A stretch of DNA of 53,688 nucleotides. Origin: CAJXCL01 sp964394335 (GTDB lineage: Bacteria > Nitrospinota > Nitrospinia > CAJXCL01). This document shows, in pieces, positions 15,937-24,454 of the stretch. The stretch lies in assembly GCA_964394335.1 (NCBI GenBank), contig CAYMVZ010000005.1, positions 1 through 53,688 of the forward strand. Direction: 5' to 3'. Position numbers and translations under genes: made by a program. How positions within the stretch are numbered: the stretch's first letter is position 1; every line of letters starts with the position of its first letter. The notes below the pieces were generated by a model. It saw only the letters and a list, made by a program, of their open reading frames with translations. It was not told where the DNA came from and did not search any database.

Positions 15937-15997
15937 TGACTTATCTGTTAATGAAACTCGATTCCCCTTAAACCTCACACCAATAGATCCGGACGTG
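15937..15997 (-). pseudogene. Orphan 3' end of the RluA-methyltransferase gene (copy B1)
   Basis: The 61 bases match 17995-18055 at about 55 positions. There they are the last ten codons and stop of the fusion gene at 18026-19603 plus downstream flank. Here the codons for HVRIYWCEV and the stop remain with no gene body upstream. Orientation is the same as the intact gene. Nothing else recognisable occupies 15893-16136. Confidence 0.85.
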
Positions 15998-16127
15998 ATC
16001 CAGAGGACATTTTATGACCCCTTTGCAGGTGATCACAAACTGTGTCCACCTTAAATTTGATGTAAAAGTATTCGAAAATATCTTTCATCAAACTTTAGAA
16101 GAAACATTAAATTTCTAAATAACTCTC

Positions 16128-16180
16128 GATTTGGTTTCACCCATTTACTTCTTTAAAGTGTTTTTTTCTCCCTACGCACC
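16128..16180 (-). repeat. 3' end of the membrane-protein gene (copy A2)
   Basis: This is the in-gene partner of 13608-13660: 52 of 53 bases are identical. It contains the codons for CVGRKKHFKEVNG, the stop and nine downstream bases. The identity stops abruptly inside the coding sequence. Confidence 0.9.
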
Positions 16181-17261
16181 CGTGCCAGAGAGAGTTCACA
16201 AACATCAATATATGTATGCATGTGGGAAAACTCGCAGAGATCCCCATGATGAGGCCAAAATAGATGTTTCGCTTATTTTTAGTTGGTTTATTGACTGCAT
16301 CAACTAATAACTTTTCGTATTGCTTATTACGGTGGACTAAAGATTTTTTCTCTCCTAATTGAAACCGGATGTCCGACAATTCAACGGAGTTTTCGTTGCC
16401 GCCCATATCGAAGTGGAGACGGGCGTTGGCATCAGTACCTGAAGCAGAAAATTCATTTTGGAAATCCTGCCATTCCCTGCTCAACTCGATTTGGCGATAA
16501 AGCCCAAGCTGGTGCCATGGTTCGTGGGCTTGACCAACACCATATTCCATGGATCGAGGGCTTTTCGCTCGAGCTCGAAATGAGACAATGTAAGTCTGCC
16601 CTTTAGCGAGAGCAATGGGACTTTTGTCCACATAAATGTGCCAGGCGGTGTCGCTATCAGCTTTATTAATATCCACACGCAACTTCTCTGGATATTCAGG
16701 CGAACTCTTCAGGAATGCCTCACTGCCTTCAAAGAGAGAAAGCTGCCATTTGTTCTGGGAGATATCCGGTTTCTTGGTATACTTCAGTAATTGAACTTCA
16801 TAAAGAGTGATTATCCAGCCTGAAACCGAGAAGACAAACACTACCCAGAGTGTTGCTAACACTGCAATTACAAAGTCAAGAGAGAGATGAGAAATATATT
16901 TCAACAGGTTTTGTGTTTGAAGCGCACTACGAATAATGAACAGAGTGATAAAAAACGACATGCTGTCGAAAAGGGCGCCAAGGAATCCAACAGGAAATTG
17001 GACCATAAAGTAGTGGGAACCTGCGTCACCAAATATTAGATCGGGAAAGGCTGTGAACATAGCCAGCCAGTAACAAGAGATATTGAGAAAAATAAAGAAT
17101 AAGAAAAGTTTAGGAAAAAAGGTGAGAAGACTCCCTCTTTTTGTTTCATAGAAAACTAACAGGCGTCTTAAAGAATCTTGCCATAAGGCGAGAATAGCCC
17201 GGTCCTCTCCCCGGATAACCTCAGTCATTTCCAATGATCTCCCATTGTAATATTGATTCAT
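16137..17261 (-). CDS. Membrane protein with an internal carbohydrate-binding-like domain
   Basis: A 374-residue protein. Hydrophobic segments lie at about 48-68, 90-112 and 128-158, with another near 336-358. Between the last two is a soluble beta-rich domain (about 185-310). Its pattern (AKGQTYIVSFRARAKSPR, then YGVGQAHEPW, REWQDFQNEF and ARLHFDMGG) is that of a CBM4/9-type jelly-roll carbohydrate-binding module. The domain probably faces the periplasm, held at both ends by membrane segments. No enzyme domain is seen. Upstream on the same strand is the split-barrel gene. The 3' end of this gene is duplicated at 13608-13660. Confidence 0.8.
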   Translation of the reverse strand: MNQYYNGRSLEMTEVIRGEDRAILALWQDSLRRLLVFYETKRGSLLTFFPKLFLFFIFLNISCYWLAMFTAFPDLIFGDAGSHYFMVQFPVGFLGALFDSMSFFITLFIIRSALQTQNLLKYISHLSLDFVIAVLATLWVVFVFSVSGWIITLYEVQLLKYTKKPDISQNKWQLSLFEGSEAFLKSSPEYPEKLRVDINKADSDTAWHIYVDKSPIALAKGQTYIVSFRARAKSPRSMEYGVGQAHEPWHQLGLYRQIELSREWQDFQNEFSASGTDANARLHFDMGGNENSVELSDIRFQLGEKKSLVHRNKQYEKLLVDAVNKPTKNKRNIYFGLIMGISASFPTCIHILMFVNSLWHGCVGRKKHFKEVNG

Positions 17262-17295
17262 CTGCGAATACCTTATTTTATTACGAATTATTATT

Positions 17296-17769
17296 TTATT
17301 TATAACATTCTAACAATGTATTTCTATCTGCCTCATATTGATAGAAGGGGACACCATAACCGCAACTGGTCTTTACTAATTGAATATGCAAAGATATCAA
17401 CTGCCGAATATTAGGAGATACTTTTTCTTGCACCCTTTCCGCAAGCTCTTTTCCTGTCGGACTATCAAAAGATATTACTTCTCCCTTTCCGTAAAGACGT
17501 AGAATCATCGGATTTTTATCAAAGCTTGCGAACATCATGGTAAGTCTTTTATTTTGCCGGATATGTGTTGCCGTTTCGTTTCCGCTTCCGGGAAAATCCG
17601 CATAGAGAACAGTATTTTTATCTTTAACCAGCAAAGTATCATATCCTTTGGGGGAGAGATTAATAAATCCATTTTCAATATCATCAGGAGCTGTTGCAAC
17701 AAAGAATATTTTCTGTTTTTGAATGAAATTTATATGTTTTTTATCCAGCTTAGAAAAAGTTTTTGCCAT
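17296..17769 (-). CDS. Pyridoxamine 5'-phosphate oxidase-like (FMN split-barrel) protein
   Basis: A 157-residue flavin-reductase-like split barrel. Typical segments are FFVATAPDD near residue 25, GFINLSPKGYDTLLV, VLYADFPGSGNETATHIRQNKRLTMMF, and a GKGEVI strand near 95-115. This branch is usually annotated as a pyridoxamine 5'-phosphate oxidase family protein, and its members bind FMN or F420; true pyridoxamine oxidase activity is doubtful because the substrate residues of PdxH are not evident. It lies 34 bases upstream of the membrane-protein gene on the same strand and may share its transcript. Confidence 0.9.
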   Translation of the reverse strand: MAKTFSKLDKKHINFIQKQKIFFVATAPDDIENGFINLSPKGYDTLLVKDKNTVLYADFPGSGNETATHIRQNKRLTMMFASFDKNPMILRLYGKGEVISFDSPTGKELAERVQEKVSPNIRQLISLHIQLVKTSCGYGVPFYQYEADRNTLLECYK

Positions 17770-18025
17770 TAGATCTACCCCTTTTCAATCAGTAAAATTT
17801 TCTTTTTACTTATAGTATCTTTACCTTAAATTCTTTTCAAGATGAGGTTAATGCTCACTCCAACTTTCTTCTTCATGACCTTCGCGTGCTTCGTGGTAAA
17901 AAAAACAGAGGTCAGTAATCAGTTGTCAGAGGTCATAAAGGCTGTTGCCTGGGGTCGGAGATCAGCATTACACACCCCGGCCTTTTATAATGGGTGACTT
18001 CTTTTTCAATTATACTCGATTTCCC
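17770..18025. other. Intergenic region with repeat debris
   Basis: It contains a CTGA/TCAG-rich stretch (about 17910-17965, inverse orientation to the one at 12001) and the CTTCGCGTGCTTCGTGG motif. The downstream flank of gene end B2 begins at 17995. No gene is seen. Confidence 0.5.
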
Positions 18026-18055
18026 TTAAACCTCACACCAATAGATCCGAACGTG
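17995..18055 (-). repeat. 3' end of the RluA-methyltransferase gene (copy B2)
   Basis: Partner of 15937-15997. The best-matching 42 bases (18014-18055 against 15956-15997) differ at two positions. It includes the stop codon, the last ten codons and about 30 downstream bases. Confidence 0.85.
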
Positions 18056-19603
18056 GGGCGGAGAATCCTTTAATTCCGGAAAATCAAAGGGGGGACGCAA
18101 TCGAATTACCCTGGCAAAACATTTAGTTAGTTCCTCAAAGTAATACTTTTCACTCCCTCCTCTATGGTTATTTACGAAAAGGGCAATCCCTTTATCAGAT
18201 AAAATCTCGCGTATATTATTAGCCAGTCCGGGCCATTCTCTTTCTATTAAAAAGGATCGCTTCTTTCCTGAAGAAGCAAAAACAGGGGGATCGCAAATAA
18301 CCAGGTCCCATTTCTCAAATGCTTTGGGATTTTCCTTTTTTTTTCTTATCTGTCGTGCTAACCACTTTTGAACGTCCTCTTTGATAAATTTTCCGCGACC
18401 GGACTCCGCAATATTATTATGGCTAAAGTTGCTTTTTCCCCTCTTCAGCGTTCCAGAAGCTAGATCAACGGAAAAGACAACTTCCGCTCCCGATTTAACA
18501 GAAACAACGGAAAAGGAACAGGTAAAAGAAAATAGATTGGCCACCCGATTTCCCTGAGATATTTTTCCTAACCGTCTTCTTGAATCCCGTTGGTCCAAAA
18601 AAAGTCCTACATGTTTCGATTTATTAAAAGTGACTTCAAACAATAGCCCATGCTCTCTTACAAGGAATTTGACCGGGGATAATTCTCCCCAGGATATTAT
18701 GTCGCTAAAGAGTTTATTTTGGTGAGGATTTCGTCGACTGGTCCTGACGACCCCTCCCCGGCACGCGAAAAGTTTTGAGAAATGTCCCAAAATAGGAGCA
18801 AGTTTTTTGTTTAGCTTTTCAGAAGATAGCTTTTCATCAAATCCTGTAACAGATATCCATGAGTCAAATATATCTATCGCAAAATCCAGGTCCCGCACCT
18901 CCCCGCGATGAATAAGGCGAAAGGCATTGGTTATAGAGAGTAGCCAGTCCAACCGTCTCTCATAAGCCACAATTGCATCAACAATCATCAAATCTTTACC
19001 AGCAAGAAGCCATTCAAATGATTGAGGTAATTTAACGACTATTTTTTCCGGTAGACCTGGCCAGGAGATTTCTCCACAATGCAGACAGAGTCTGGAAAAT
19101 AACGTTCCACCATATTCCTCATCACCGAGGACCGGCAGGCCTGACAGTGAGGCGTGACGCCTGATCTGATGTTTTCTTCCTCGCGAGATCTCAGCGCGAT
19201 ATAGAAAATAGCCGTTCCCCTCTCTCTCCAATTCAAAGGAGGTTTCACATTCTTTCCCATCAAGACTTTCCCGGCATCTCCAGCTTTTCCCACCCGGAGG
19301 TTTTCTGTCCGATAAAAAATAATAATTCTTTTTCGATAGGTTATTCTTGTGGATATTTTCCGCAATGCCGCTTGCCTCCGGGGTCAAAGCAAAAACCAAA
19401 ACTCCACTTGTCCCTTTATCCAACCTCGAGCAAATATAGACCTTAATGTTATGGTGCAATTCCATCCATTCAGCAATTCCCAAGTCGCCCCGATTAACAG
19501 CATGAGTCGATATGCCAGTAGGTTTATGGATAACTAACCATTTATTATCGCAATATAATAAAACTGTTTTGGAAATATCCGTTATCACTCTTCCTCTACA
19601 CAA
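18026..19603 (-). CDS. Fusion of RluA-type pseudouridine synthase and RlmI/K-type rRNA methyltransferase
   Basis: A 525-residue two-domain RNA-modifying enzyme. Residues about 12-215 are an RluA-family pseudouridine synthase: NKWLVIHKPTGISTH opens it, the catalytic aspartate lies in CSRLDKGTSG, and KNYYFL and GRKHQIRRH follow. Residues about 290-525 are a class I methyltransferase of the YccW/RlmI-RlmK type, with LFSFTCSFSVVSVKSGA (SAM binding), FSVDLAS and CDPPVFASSGKK. It probably modifies rRNA at two positions. The start is uncertain: 19603 is a TTG without a clear ribosome site, and a GTG at 19588 is an alternative. Its 3' end is duplicated at 15937-15997. Confidence 0.9.
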   Translation of the reverse strand: MCRGRVITDISKTVLLYCDNKWLVIHKPTGISTHAVNRGDLGIAEWMELHHNIKVYICSRLDKGTSGVLVFALTPEASGIAENIHKNNLSKKNYYFLSDRKPPGGKSWRCRESLDGKECETSFELEREGNGYFLYRAEISRGRKHQIRRHASLSGLPVLGDEEYGGTLFSRLCLHCGEISWPGLPEKIVVKLPQSFEWLLAGKDLMIVDAIVAYERRLDWLLSITNAFRLIHRGEVRDLDFAIDIFDSWISVTGFDEKLSSEKLNKKLAPILGHFSKLFACRGGVVRTSRRNPHQNKLFSDIISWGELSPVKFLVREHGLLFEVTFNKSKHVGLFLDQRDSRRRLGKISQGNRVANLFSFTCSFSVVSVKSGAEVVFSVDLASGTLKRGKSNFSHNNIAESGRGKFIKEDVQKWLARQIRKKKENPKAFEKWDLVICDPPVFASSGKKRSFLIEREWPGLANNIREILSDKGIALFVNNHRGGSEKYYFEELTKCFARVIRLRPPFDFPELKDSPPHVRIYWCEV

Positions 19604-19915
19604 TAATAGTCTGCTGTTGACTTAACTTAAAACAAAATATTGACTGAATAATAACATAAGTCCTGCAGACCTTTGATCCCTATTCCAATTTGCAAACACC
19701 CTTGAGCTACTCTAATAAAAATTTTGCAAAGTACCTTTGTTACTGATATGATGAAAAAGTAAGTATGAGGTATGGTTTCTGATTTTGATCCGTTTTAGTA
19801 TGTTGATACTGACTGCGTGGGATAAAAAGGATTTCACACACTTTTTTTTTGACGTAGATGGTCTTTAGCAGTTTCGACTTCAAAATTTTTCTTACGTAAG
19901 GCGGGTGAACAGTTA
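19604..19915. other. Gap before the cold-shock gene, likely long leader
   Basis: These 312 bases lie between divergent genes and contain no reading frame of note. TTGAC motifs occur near 19617, 19638 and 19848, but none has a good -10 at the right spacing. A long untranslated leader is usual for csp genes and would fit. Confidence 0.4.
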
Positions 19916-20113
19916 ATGAATGGAACAGTAAAATGGTTTAATAGCGACAAAGGATTTGGTTTTATCTCTCCTGAATCGGGTGAGGATGTATTCGTCCACT
20001 TTTCCGCCATAGATAGCAGTGGTTATAAATCTCTCAATGAAGGACAGGAAGTGGAGTTTGAAGTAAGTGAAGGCCCCAAAGGGCTTCAGACTTCAAATGT
20101 CAAAACGAAATAA
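19916..20113 (+). CDS. Cold-shock (CspA family) protein
   Basis: A 65-residue single cold-shock domain that binds single-stranded RNA or DNA. RNP1 is KGFGFI and RNP2 is VFVHF, both intact, and the opening NGTVKWFNSDKG and GPKGLQTSNV tail are standard. It starts at the ATG at 19916, 10 bases after GGCGGGTG. It is followed within 20 bases by a strong intrinsic terminator, so it is a single-gene transcript. Confidence 0.97.
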   Translation: MNGTVKWFNSDKGFGFISPESGEDVFVHFSAIDSSGYKSLNEGQEVEFEVSEGPKGLQTSNVKTK

Positions 20114-20130
20114 TTCTTTTGATTAATTCT

Positions 20131-20172
20131 AAAGGGCTAACACCGGTATTGTTTGGTGTGAGCCCTTTTTTT
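20131..20172 (+). terminator. Intrinsic terminator of the cold-shock gene
   Basis: AAAGGGCTAACACC (20131-20144) pairs with GGTGTGAGCCCTTT (with one mismatch) and runs into a T-tract of seven. It is the clearest rho-independent terminator in the window. Confidence 0.9.
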
Positions 20173-20341
20173 ATAACTCTTCCAGCTCTTCTGATCTTTA
20201 GTTGGAATTAAACTACAGAATAAAAATTAAAGAGATGCCTTCAACACCGGAGCAGGTTTAAACCCAACAGTTTTGCTTGCCTTTATTTTTAATTACCTTT
20301 CTTGCTTGTTACAAATGGAGAAAGTTAACAGAGGATTTAAT

Positions 20342-20533
20342 ATGGATAGAAGTGAGAAAACGAAAAGCTATGACATTGTACACATTAATGAAGCCAGGCG
20401 TATGTCTGGTCTAAAAGAAATCCAACCTAAAAACCGCATTTGTCTTCGCTGTGAAAGGAAATTTGTTTCACAAGGAGAACATAACCGCTTATGTGATTTC
20501 TGTCGCAAAATCAATGTAAAGGACCATTTATAA
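20342..20533 (+). CDS. Small zinc-ribbon protein
   Basis: A 63-residue protein from ATG 20342 (MDRSEKTKSY), which has AGAGGA upstream. A longer version from 20273 adds a hydrophobic leader, but its ribosome site is poor. The C-terminal half has CLRC and CDFC, about 18 residues apart, giving a four-Cys zinc ribbon between basic residues. The family is not recognised; a nucleic-acid-binding or transcription-related role is possible. It converges with the uup gene. Confidence 0.7.
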   Translation: MDRSEKTKSYDIVHINEARRMSGLKEIQPKNRICLRCERKFVSQGEHNRLCDFCRKINVKDHL

Positions 20534-20631
20534 AAATCCGCTATATTATCAAAAAGGGGTCGAATTTCTGCATGACTGCAAGTAACTTTAATGCTTTTAT
20601 ATGAATGGATGACTCCCATATTGTTTTTTTA

Positions 20632-22509
20632 TCACTCTTCCAGTTCTTCCCATCTTTTGTATGCCTTGTTTAAAACCTCTTTTAGAGATTTAACTTTCTC
20701 TGAAATTTTCACAATTTCTGATTTTGGCTGTTTATAAAAATCGGGATTGTTCATAACCTGGAACAACTCTTCCTGTTGAGCTTCAAGTTTTTCAATCTTT
20801 TCCGGAAGGGAGTTTAATTCCCTTTTTTCCATGTATCCCAATTTACGGCCCTTCTTTCGCGGGTCAACTGTTTGTTGTTTGATTTTTGTTGCCGTTTTTT
20901 TCTTTATTACCTCCGCAGGGCGTTGTCTAATCCAATCATCGTAACCACCGATATACTCTTTGACGACCCCTTGTTTTTCGAAAACGATAGTGCTGGTAAC
21001 AATATTATTAATAAAAGAACGGTCATGGCTGATGAGAAGGATCGTGCCTTTGTATTGCATGAGAAGTTCCTCCAGAAGTTCCAGAGTTTCCGCGTCAAGA
21101 TCGTTTGTAGGCTCGTCAAGGACCAGCAGGTTTGATGGTCGGGTAAACAGCCGGGCAAGTAAAAGCCGGTTACGCTCTCCACCGGATAGCATGGAAATGG
21201 GGGCGAGCGCCTGTTCAGGAGAAAAAAGGAAATCTTTCAGATAACCGATGACATGACGGTTGTTTCCGTTAATCGTTAGGATGTCCTGTCCATCTCCCAC
21301 ATTCTCCCGAACATTCTTTGTCTCATCAAGCTGTTCTCTCAGCTGGTCAAAATAGGAGAGTTGAATTCCCGTACCGATCCGAACTTTACCAGCAAGAGGT
21401 TTGAGTTTTCCCAGGAGAATACTAAGAAGCGTGGTTTTTCCAATTCCGTTTGGGCCAATAATTCCTACGCGGTCCCCCTTTAAAATTGTAGTAGAAAAAT
21501 TTGAGATCACAACTTTTTCGCCATAAGCGAAATTGATCTGCTCTAATTCCGCGACAAGCTTTCCGGATCTTCCCCCTTCTTGAAGCTGCATGTTAACAAG
21601 ACCGGACCTCTGCCTGCGTGATTTCCTCATTTCACGCATCTTTTTCAACTCTCGCACCCGACCTTCGTTACGGGTCCGCCTGGCCTTAATTCCCTGGCGA
21701 ATCCACTGCTCTTCTTTTACCAGTTTTTTGTCGAATAACCTGTTTTCAGCTTCCTCAGCATCGAGCAGGGCCTGTTTCCGGACTAAAAAAGTGTCATAGT
21801 TGCAGTTCTGGCTAAAGAGCTTTCCACGATCAATTTCCACTATACGGTTGGCAACCTTGCGTAAAAATGTCCGGTCGTGGGTCACAAAAACCAGGGTACC
21901 TGAAAAACGTATTAAAAAATCTTCCAGCCTTTTAATGGAATCAATATCCATATGGTTGGTCGGCTCATCCAATAAAAGGATATGCGGCTGACCCGCAAGG
22001 GTTTTTCCTAATAATACCTGACGTTTAAGTCCTACCGATAAGGAGTTGAATGTAAAGTCAGGATCAAAACCGAACTGCGAAATGATCTTATCCACCTGTT
22101 GCTTCATCTCCCATCCATTTACTCTATCCAAAGAATTATGGACACGGTTTAATTCTTCAAGCAGGGTAGGTGAGTTTTCCTCCGAGAGTTTGTTGCTGAT
22201 CGTATGGTATCTCCTCACAAGATCAAAATGGCCCTGTAACCCGCCTGCAATCACATCAAACACACTCCCCTCTATATCCGGGGGGACCTCCTGTGAAAGG
22301 AAAGCTACACGAATACCCTTTTGGATAGAGATGGATCCTGAATCTGGAGAGATACTGCCGCTTATCAATTTAAGCAAGGTAGATTTACCAGTCCCGTTTC
22401 GTCCTGTAAGAGAGACCTTTTCACCCTGTTCAATAGACAGATTAATCCCATCAAAAATAACAGGACCTCCAAAGGCGAGGTTTACATTTTGAAAAGTAAT
22501 AAGTGCCAT
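20632..22509 (-). CDS. uup: ABC-F family ATPase, Uup type
   Basis: A 625-residue soluble protein with two ABC ATPase domains and no membrane segments. The first Walker A is GRNGTGKS and the second GPNGIGKTT; signature motifs are SVGLKRQ (atypical) and LSGGERNR; both Walker B regions end in LDEPTN. Between the domains lies the ABC-F linker (about 230-310), and the C-terminal 85 residues form the coiled coil typical of Uup, which binds DNA or ribosomes. ABC-F proteins act on translating ribosomes; Uup is linked to ribosome assembly and transposon excision. Start ATG 22509. Confidence 0.93.
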   Translation of the reverse strand: MALITFQNVNLAFGGPVIFDGINLSIEQGEKVSLTGRNGTGKSTLLKLISGSISPDSGSISIQKGIRVAFLSQEVPPDIEGSVFDVIAGGLQGHFDLVRRYHTISNKLSEENSPTLLEELNRVHNSLDRVNGWEMKQQVDKIISQFGFDPDFTFNSLSVGLKRQVLLGKTLAGQPHILLLDEPTNHMDIDSIKRLEDFLIRFSGTLVFVTHDRTFLRKVANRIVEIDRGKLFSQNCNYDTFLVRKQALLDAEEAENRLFDKKLVKEEQWIRQGIKARRTRNEGRVRELKKMREMRKSRRQRSGLVNMQLQEGGRSGKLVAELEQINFAYGEKVVISNFSTTILKGDRVGIIGPNGIGKTTLLSILLGKLKPLAGKVRIGTGIQLSYFDQLREQLDETKNVRENVGDGQDILTINGNNRHVIGYLKDFLFSPEQALAPISMLSGGERNRLLLARLFTRPSNLLVLDEPTNDLDAETLELLEELLMQYKGTILLISHDRSFINNIVTSTIVFEKQGVVKEYIGGYDDWIRQRPAEVIKKKTATKIKQQTVDPRKKGRKLGYMEKRELNSLPEKIEKLEAQQEELFQVMNNPDFYKQPKSEIVKISEKVKSLKEVLNKAYKRWEELEE

Positions 22510-22542
22510 TTAAATTAATCGTCTTTCGGGCGAATTTTAAAT

Positions 22543-22617
22543 TCATAATCATACTCGTAATCTTAATCATAATCGTTTTTTATTAAACACCGATTAAGAT
22601 TACGAGTATGATTATGA
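22543..22617. repeat. Perfect 26-bp inverted repeat
   Basis: Arms 22543-22568 and 22592-22617 are exact inverted copies around a 23-base loop. It lies in the 244-base gap between the DksA-like gene and uup on the same strand. There is no T-tract on either side to make it a standard terminator. Each arm holds the internal direct motif AATCAT. Confidence 0.9.
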
Positions 22618-22753
22618 TTAAGAAAAAGAGAATAAAAAGCTATTTCCTATGTAATAAAATTAACGTCTTTCGTAAAAGGGAGAGAACCTCCGCATGACTA
22701 TATAAGAAAAACATAGAAAAGGGATAAATCTATATGCGTTTTTTTTTCTTGCG

Positions 22754-23089
22754 CTACCCGTCAATACACTTAACGCACATCGTACTTTCCGGCAGGATTT
22801 TCAATCTTCCTAAAGGGATAGGTTCATCGCAGCCGGAGCAAATACCGAATTCAGGGTTGTCAATATTTCTCCGCGCTATTTCCAGTTTTTCAAGCTTATT
22901 CTTCGCCAAGCGTAATGTCGCTTCATTAATGCTTTTGGAATTTATGGCTTCCATCCTGGTAAGGCGGCCAATCGCATTGTCCGGAGCCACTGGTTTAACA
23001 GTCTCTTTCACCAGGTTAATTATTTTCTTTAGTTCCTCGATCTCTTTATTAATTAACTCTTTTAATTCAAATATTTTTTCATCTTCCAT
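22754..23089 (-). CDS. TraR/DksA-family zinc-finger protein
   Basis: A 111-residue DksA-like protein. Two helices (about 3-31 and 50-76) form the coiled coil, joined by a tip with DNAIGRLTRMEA. The C-terminal zinc finger is CSGC (84-87) and CVKC (105-108), with all four cysteines present. Such proteins reach RNA polymerase through the secondary channel and tune initiation, often with ppGpp. The paired aspartates of true DksA are not present in the same form, so it is a short TraR/DksA relative rather than DksA itself. It lies upstream of uup. Confidence 0.9.
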   Translation of the reverse strand: MEDEKIFELKELINKEIEELKKIINLVKETVKPVAPDNAIGRLTRMEAINSKSINEATLRLAKNKLEKLEIARRNIDNPEFGICSGCDEPIPLGRLKILPESTMCVKCIDG

Positions 23090-23543
23090 CTATTAATTTT
23101 ACCTGCCTTGCAAATCAATAATAATTTCGATGCTATCTACATTGTAGCAAAAATCAAAACAACCTTGATACAATTAAACTGCCTGATATAAAAGTACCCG
23201 GACTGCTGCCGACATTGGACAGTAGCACGAGTAAAGCCTTTCACCGTTGTAATTTCATCATAAAGAGTTTCCCGCTTCGCCACGGTTCTATTTTACTTCT
23301 TGCATCATCGAGAGACAAGAACCAATGGGTATTTAAGCATTCATCCCTTAAAGTACAATTGAATGACAAGATAGGTTATAGCCAATAGTGATCTGGCCCT
23401 GAGGAGCAGGGTTTTTGTTTTTAAATAAAAATTTTCGATGCCATCTGCTTTGTCCAGGGCTTTAGAAACAAACTCAGGACCATTGTCCAATATATTTTGT
23501 GATTTTGTGTCATAGAGTATTGATGATAATATTTAGACTATGA
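23090..23543. other. Intergenic region, nothing recognised
   Basis: About 450 bases between divergent genes. I see no gene with a plausible ribosome site, no tRNA and no strong hairpin. It presumably holds two promoters, but no clear consensus is visible. Confidence 0.5.
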
Positions 23544-23576
23544 ATGCTTTTCAAGAGATCTATTATAGAATTTAAT

Positions 23577-24050
23577 ATGAAAATGATATTGGTATTAGTA
23601 ATGATGTTAATTTTTTTTCCCGTTGTGGATAATGGGTATGCGGGTGATTTAGCTTTCTGCACCGGTATAGCGGATGGGGATACAGTTTTTGTCAAAATAA
23701 ACAACCGTGATGAAACGGTTCGCCTCATTGGTGTCAATACCCCTGAAATAGACGGAAAATATGTAAATGAGGAATTTTTTGGGAAAGAGGCGTCTCAATT
23801 TACTAAAAAACTCGTAAAAAGGAAAAAAGTCAGGCTGGAATATGATATAGAAAAAAGAGATAAATATAACAGACTGCTGGCTTATGTCTACCTGGCTGAT
23901 GGAAGAATGCTGAATAAGATTCTGGTAAAAAACGGTTACGCAAAAGCCTATAAATTTTTTAAATATAAAATGAAAAAGGAATTTATTCGCCTGGAGAAAG
24001 CGGCAAAAACTGAATGCCTTGGTTTATGGAGGAGGTTTTGTGATAAATAA
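23577..24050 (+). CDS. Thermonuclease (SNase-like) family protein, secreted
   Basis: A 157-residue protein starting MKMILVLVMM, a signal peptide with likely cleavage after the alanine near 22. A start 33 bases upstream at 23544 is possible but would bury the signal. The SNase fold shows VRLIGVNTPEID (first catalytic Arg and the Glu) and KRDKYNRLLAYVYL (second catalytic Arg). These are the Arg-Glu-Arg set of staphylococcal nuclease, so calcium-dependent hydrolysis of DNA or RNA outside the cytoplasm is likely. The neighbours give no functional hint. Confidence 0.9.
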   Translation: MKMILVLVMMLIFFPVVDNGYAGDLAFCTGIADGDTVFVKINNRDETVRLIGVNTPEIDGKYVNEEFFGKEASQFTKKLVKRKKVRLEYDIEKRDKYNRLLAYVYLADGRMLNKILVKNGYAKAYKFFKYKMKKEFIRLEKAAKTECLGLWRRFCDK

Positions 24051-24124
24051 TGATAAGTGCCGTAGCCACAAGCAAGAGAGTTTGCCGCCGAGATGGTAAA
24101 GAGGAAAATAGAGGAGTAATTTGA

Positions 24125-24195
24125 AGGCACCGCCCGGATTCGAACCGGGGATAGAGGTTTTGCAGACCTCGGCCTTACCACTTGGCTACGGTGCC
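24125..24195 (-). tRNA. tRNA-Cys (GCA)
   Basis: On the minus strand the acceptor arm GGCACCG pairs with CGGTGCC, the anticodon loop TCTGCAAAA carries GCA, and the T arm has GGTTCGAATCC. The discriminator is T, as expected for tRNA-Cys. CCA is not encoded. No other tRNA is adjacent. Confidence 0.97.
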
Positions 24196-24454
24196 GTATA
24201 TAAAGTTTAATTAGTGAAATTGTTTAGTGAGCGTATTCCCCCGTTGTCTTGCAGAGCTATCAAGCCTGGTTTTATCCTGTTCCGGACCTTTTAACTAAGT
24301 TTTGTAGCAGAGAATTTCAATTATACAAAACTAATAATGGGACAGCAACGTTAATTTTTTGTCAGGACATTATGCTTGTTTTGATTCTACACTTTTGATA
24401 CTATGTCAAGTTCTATTTGTGGATTTTTTTTGGATGTTTTAAAGAGGAGGCAAA

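Noticed and set aside
13608..18055. Integron cassette array as the cause of the repeated gene ends
   Set aside because: No attC-type core sites, no integrase, and the blocks hold several genes in different orientations.
22543..22617. Rho-independent terminator
   Set aside because: The 26-bp stem has no T-tract on either strand and a 23-base loop, so it was listed as an inverted repeat instead.
24043..24121. Small frame overlapping the thermonuclease stop
   Set aside because: A 24-codon frame starting in the stop region has no separate ribosome site and no recognisable features.
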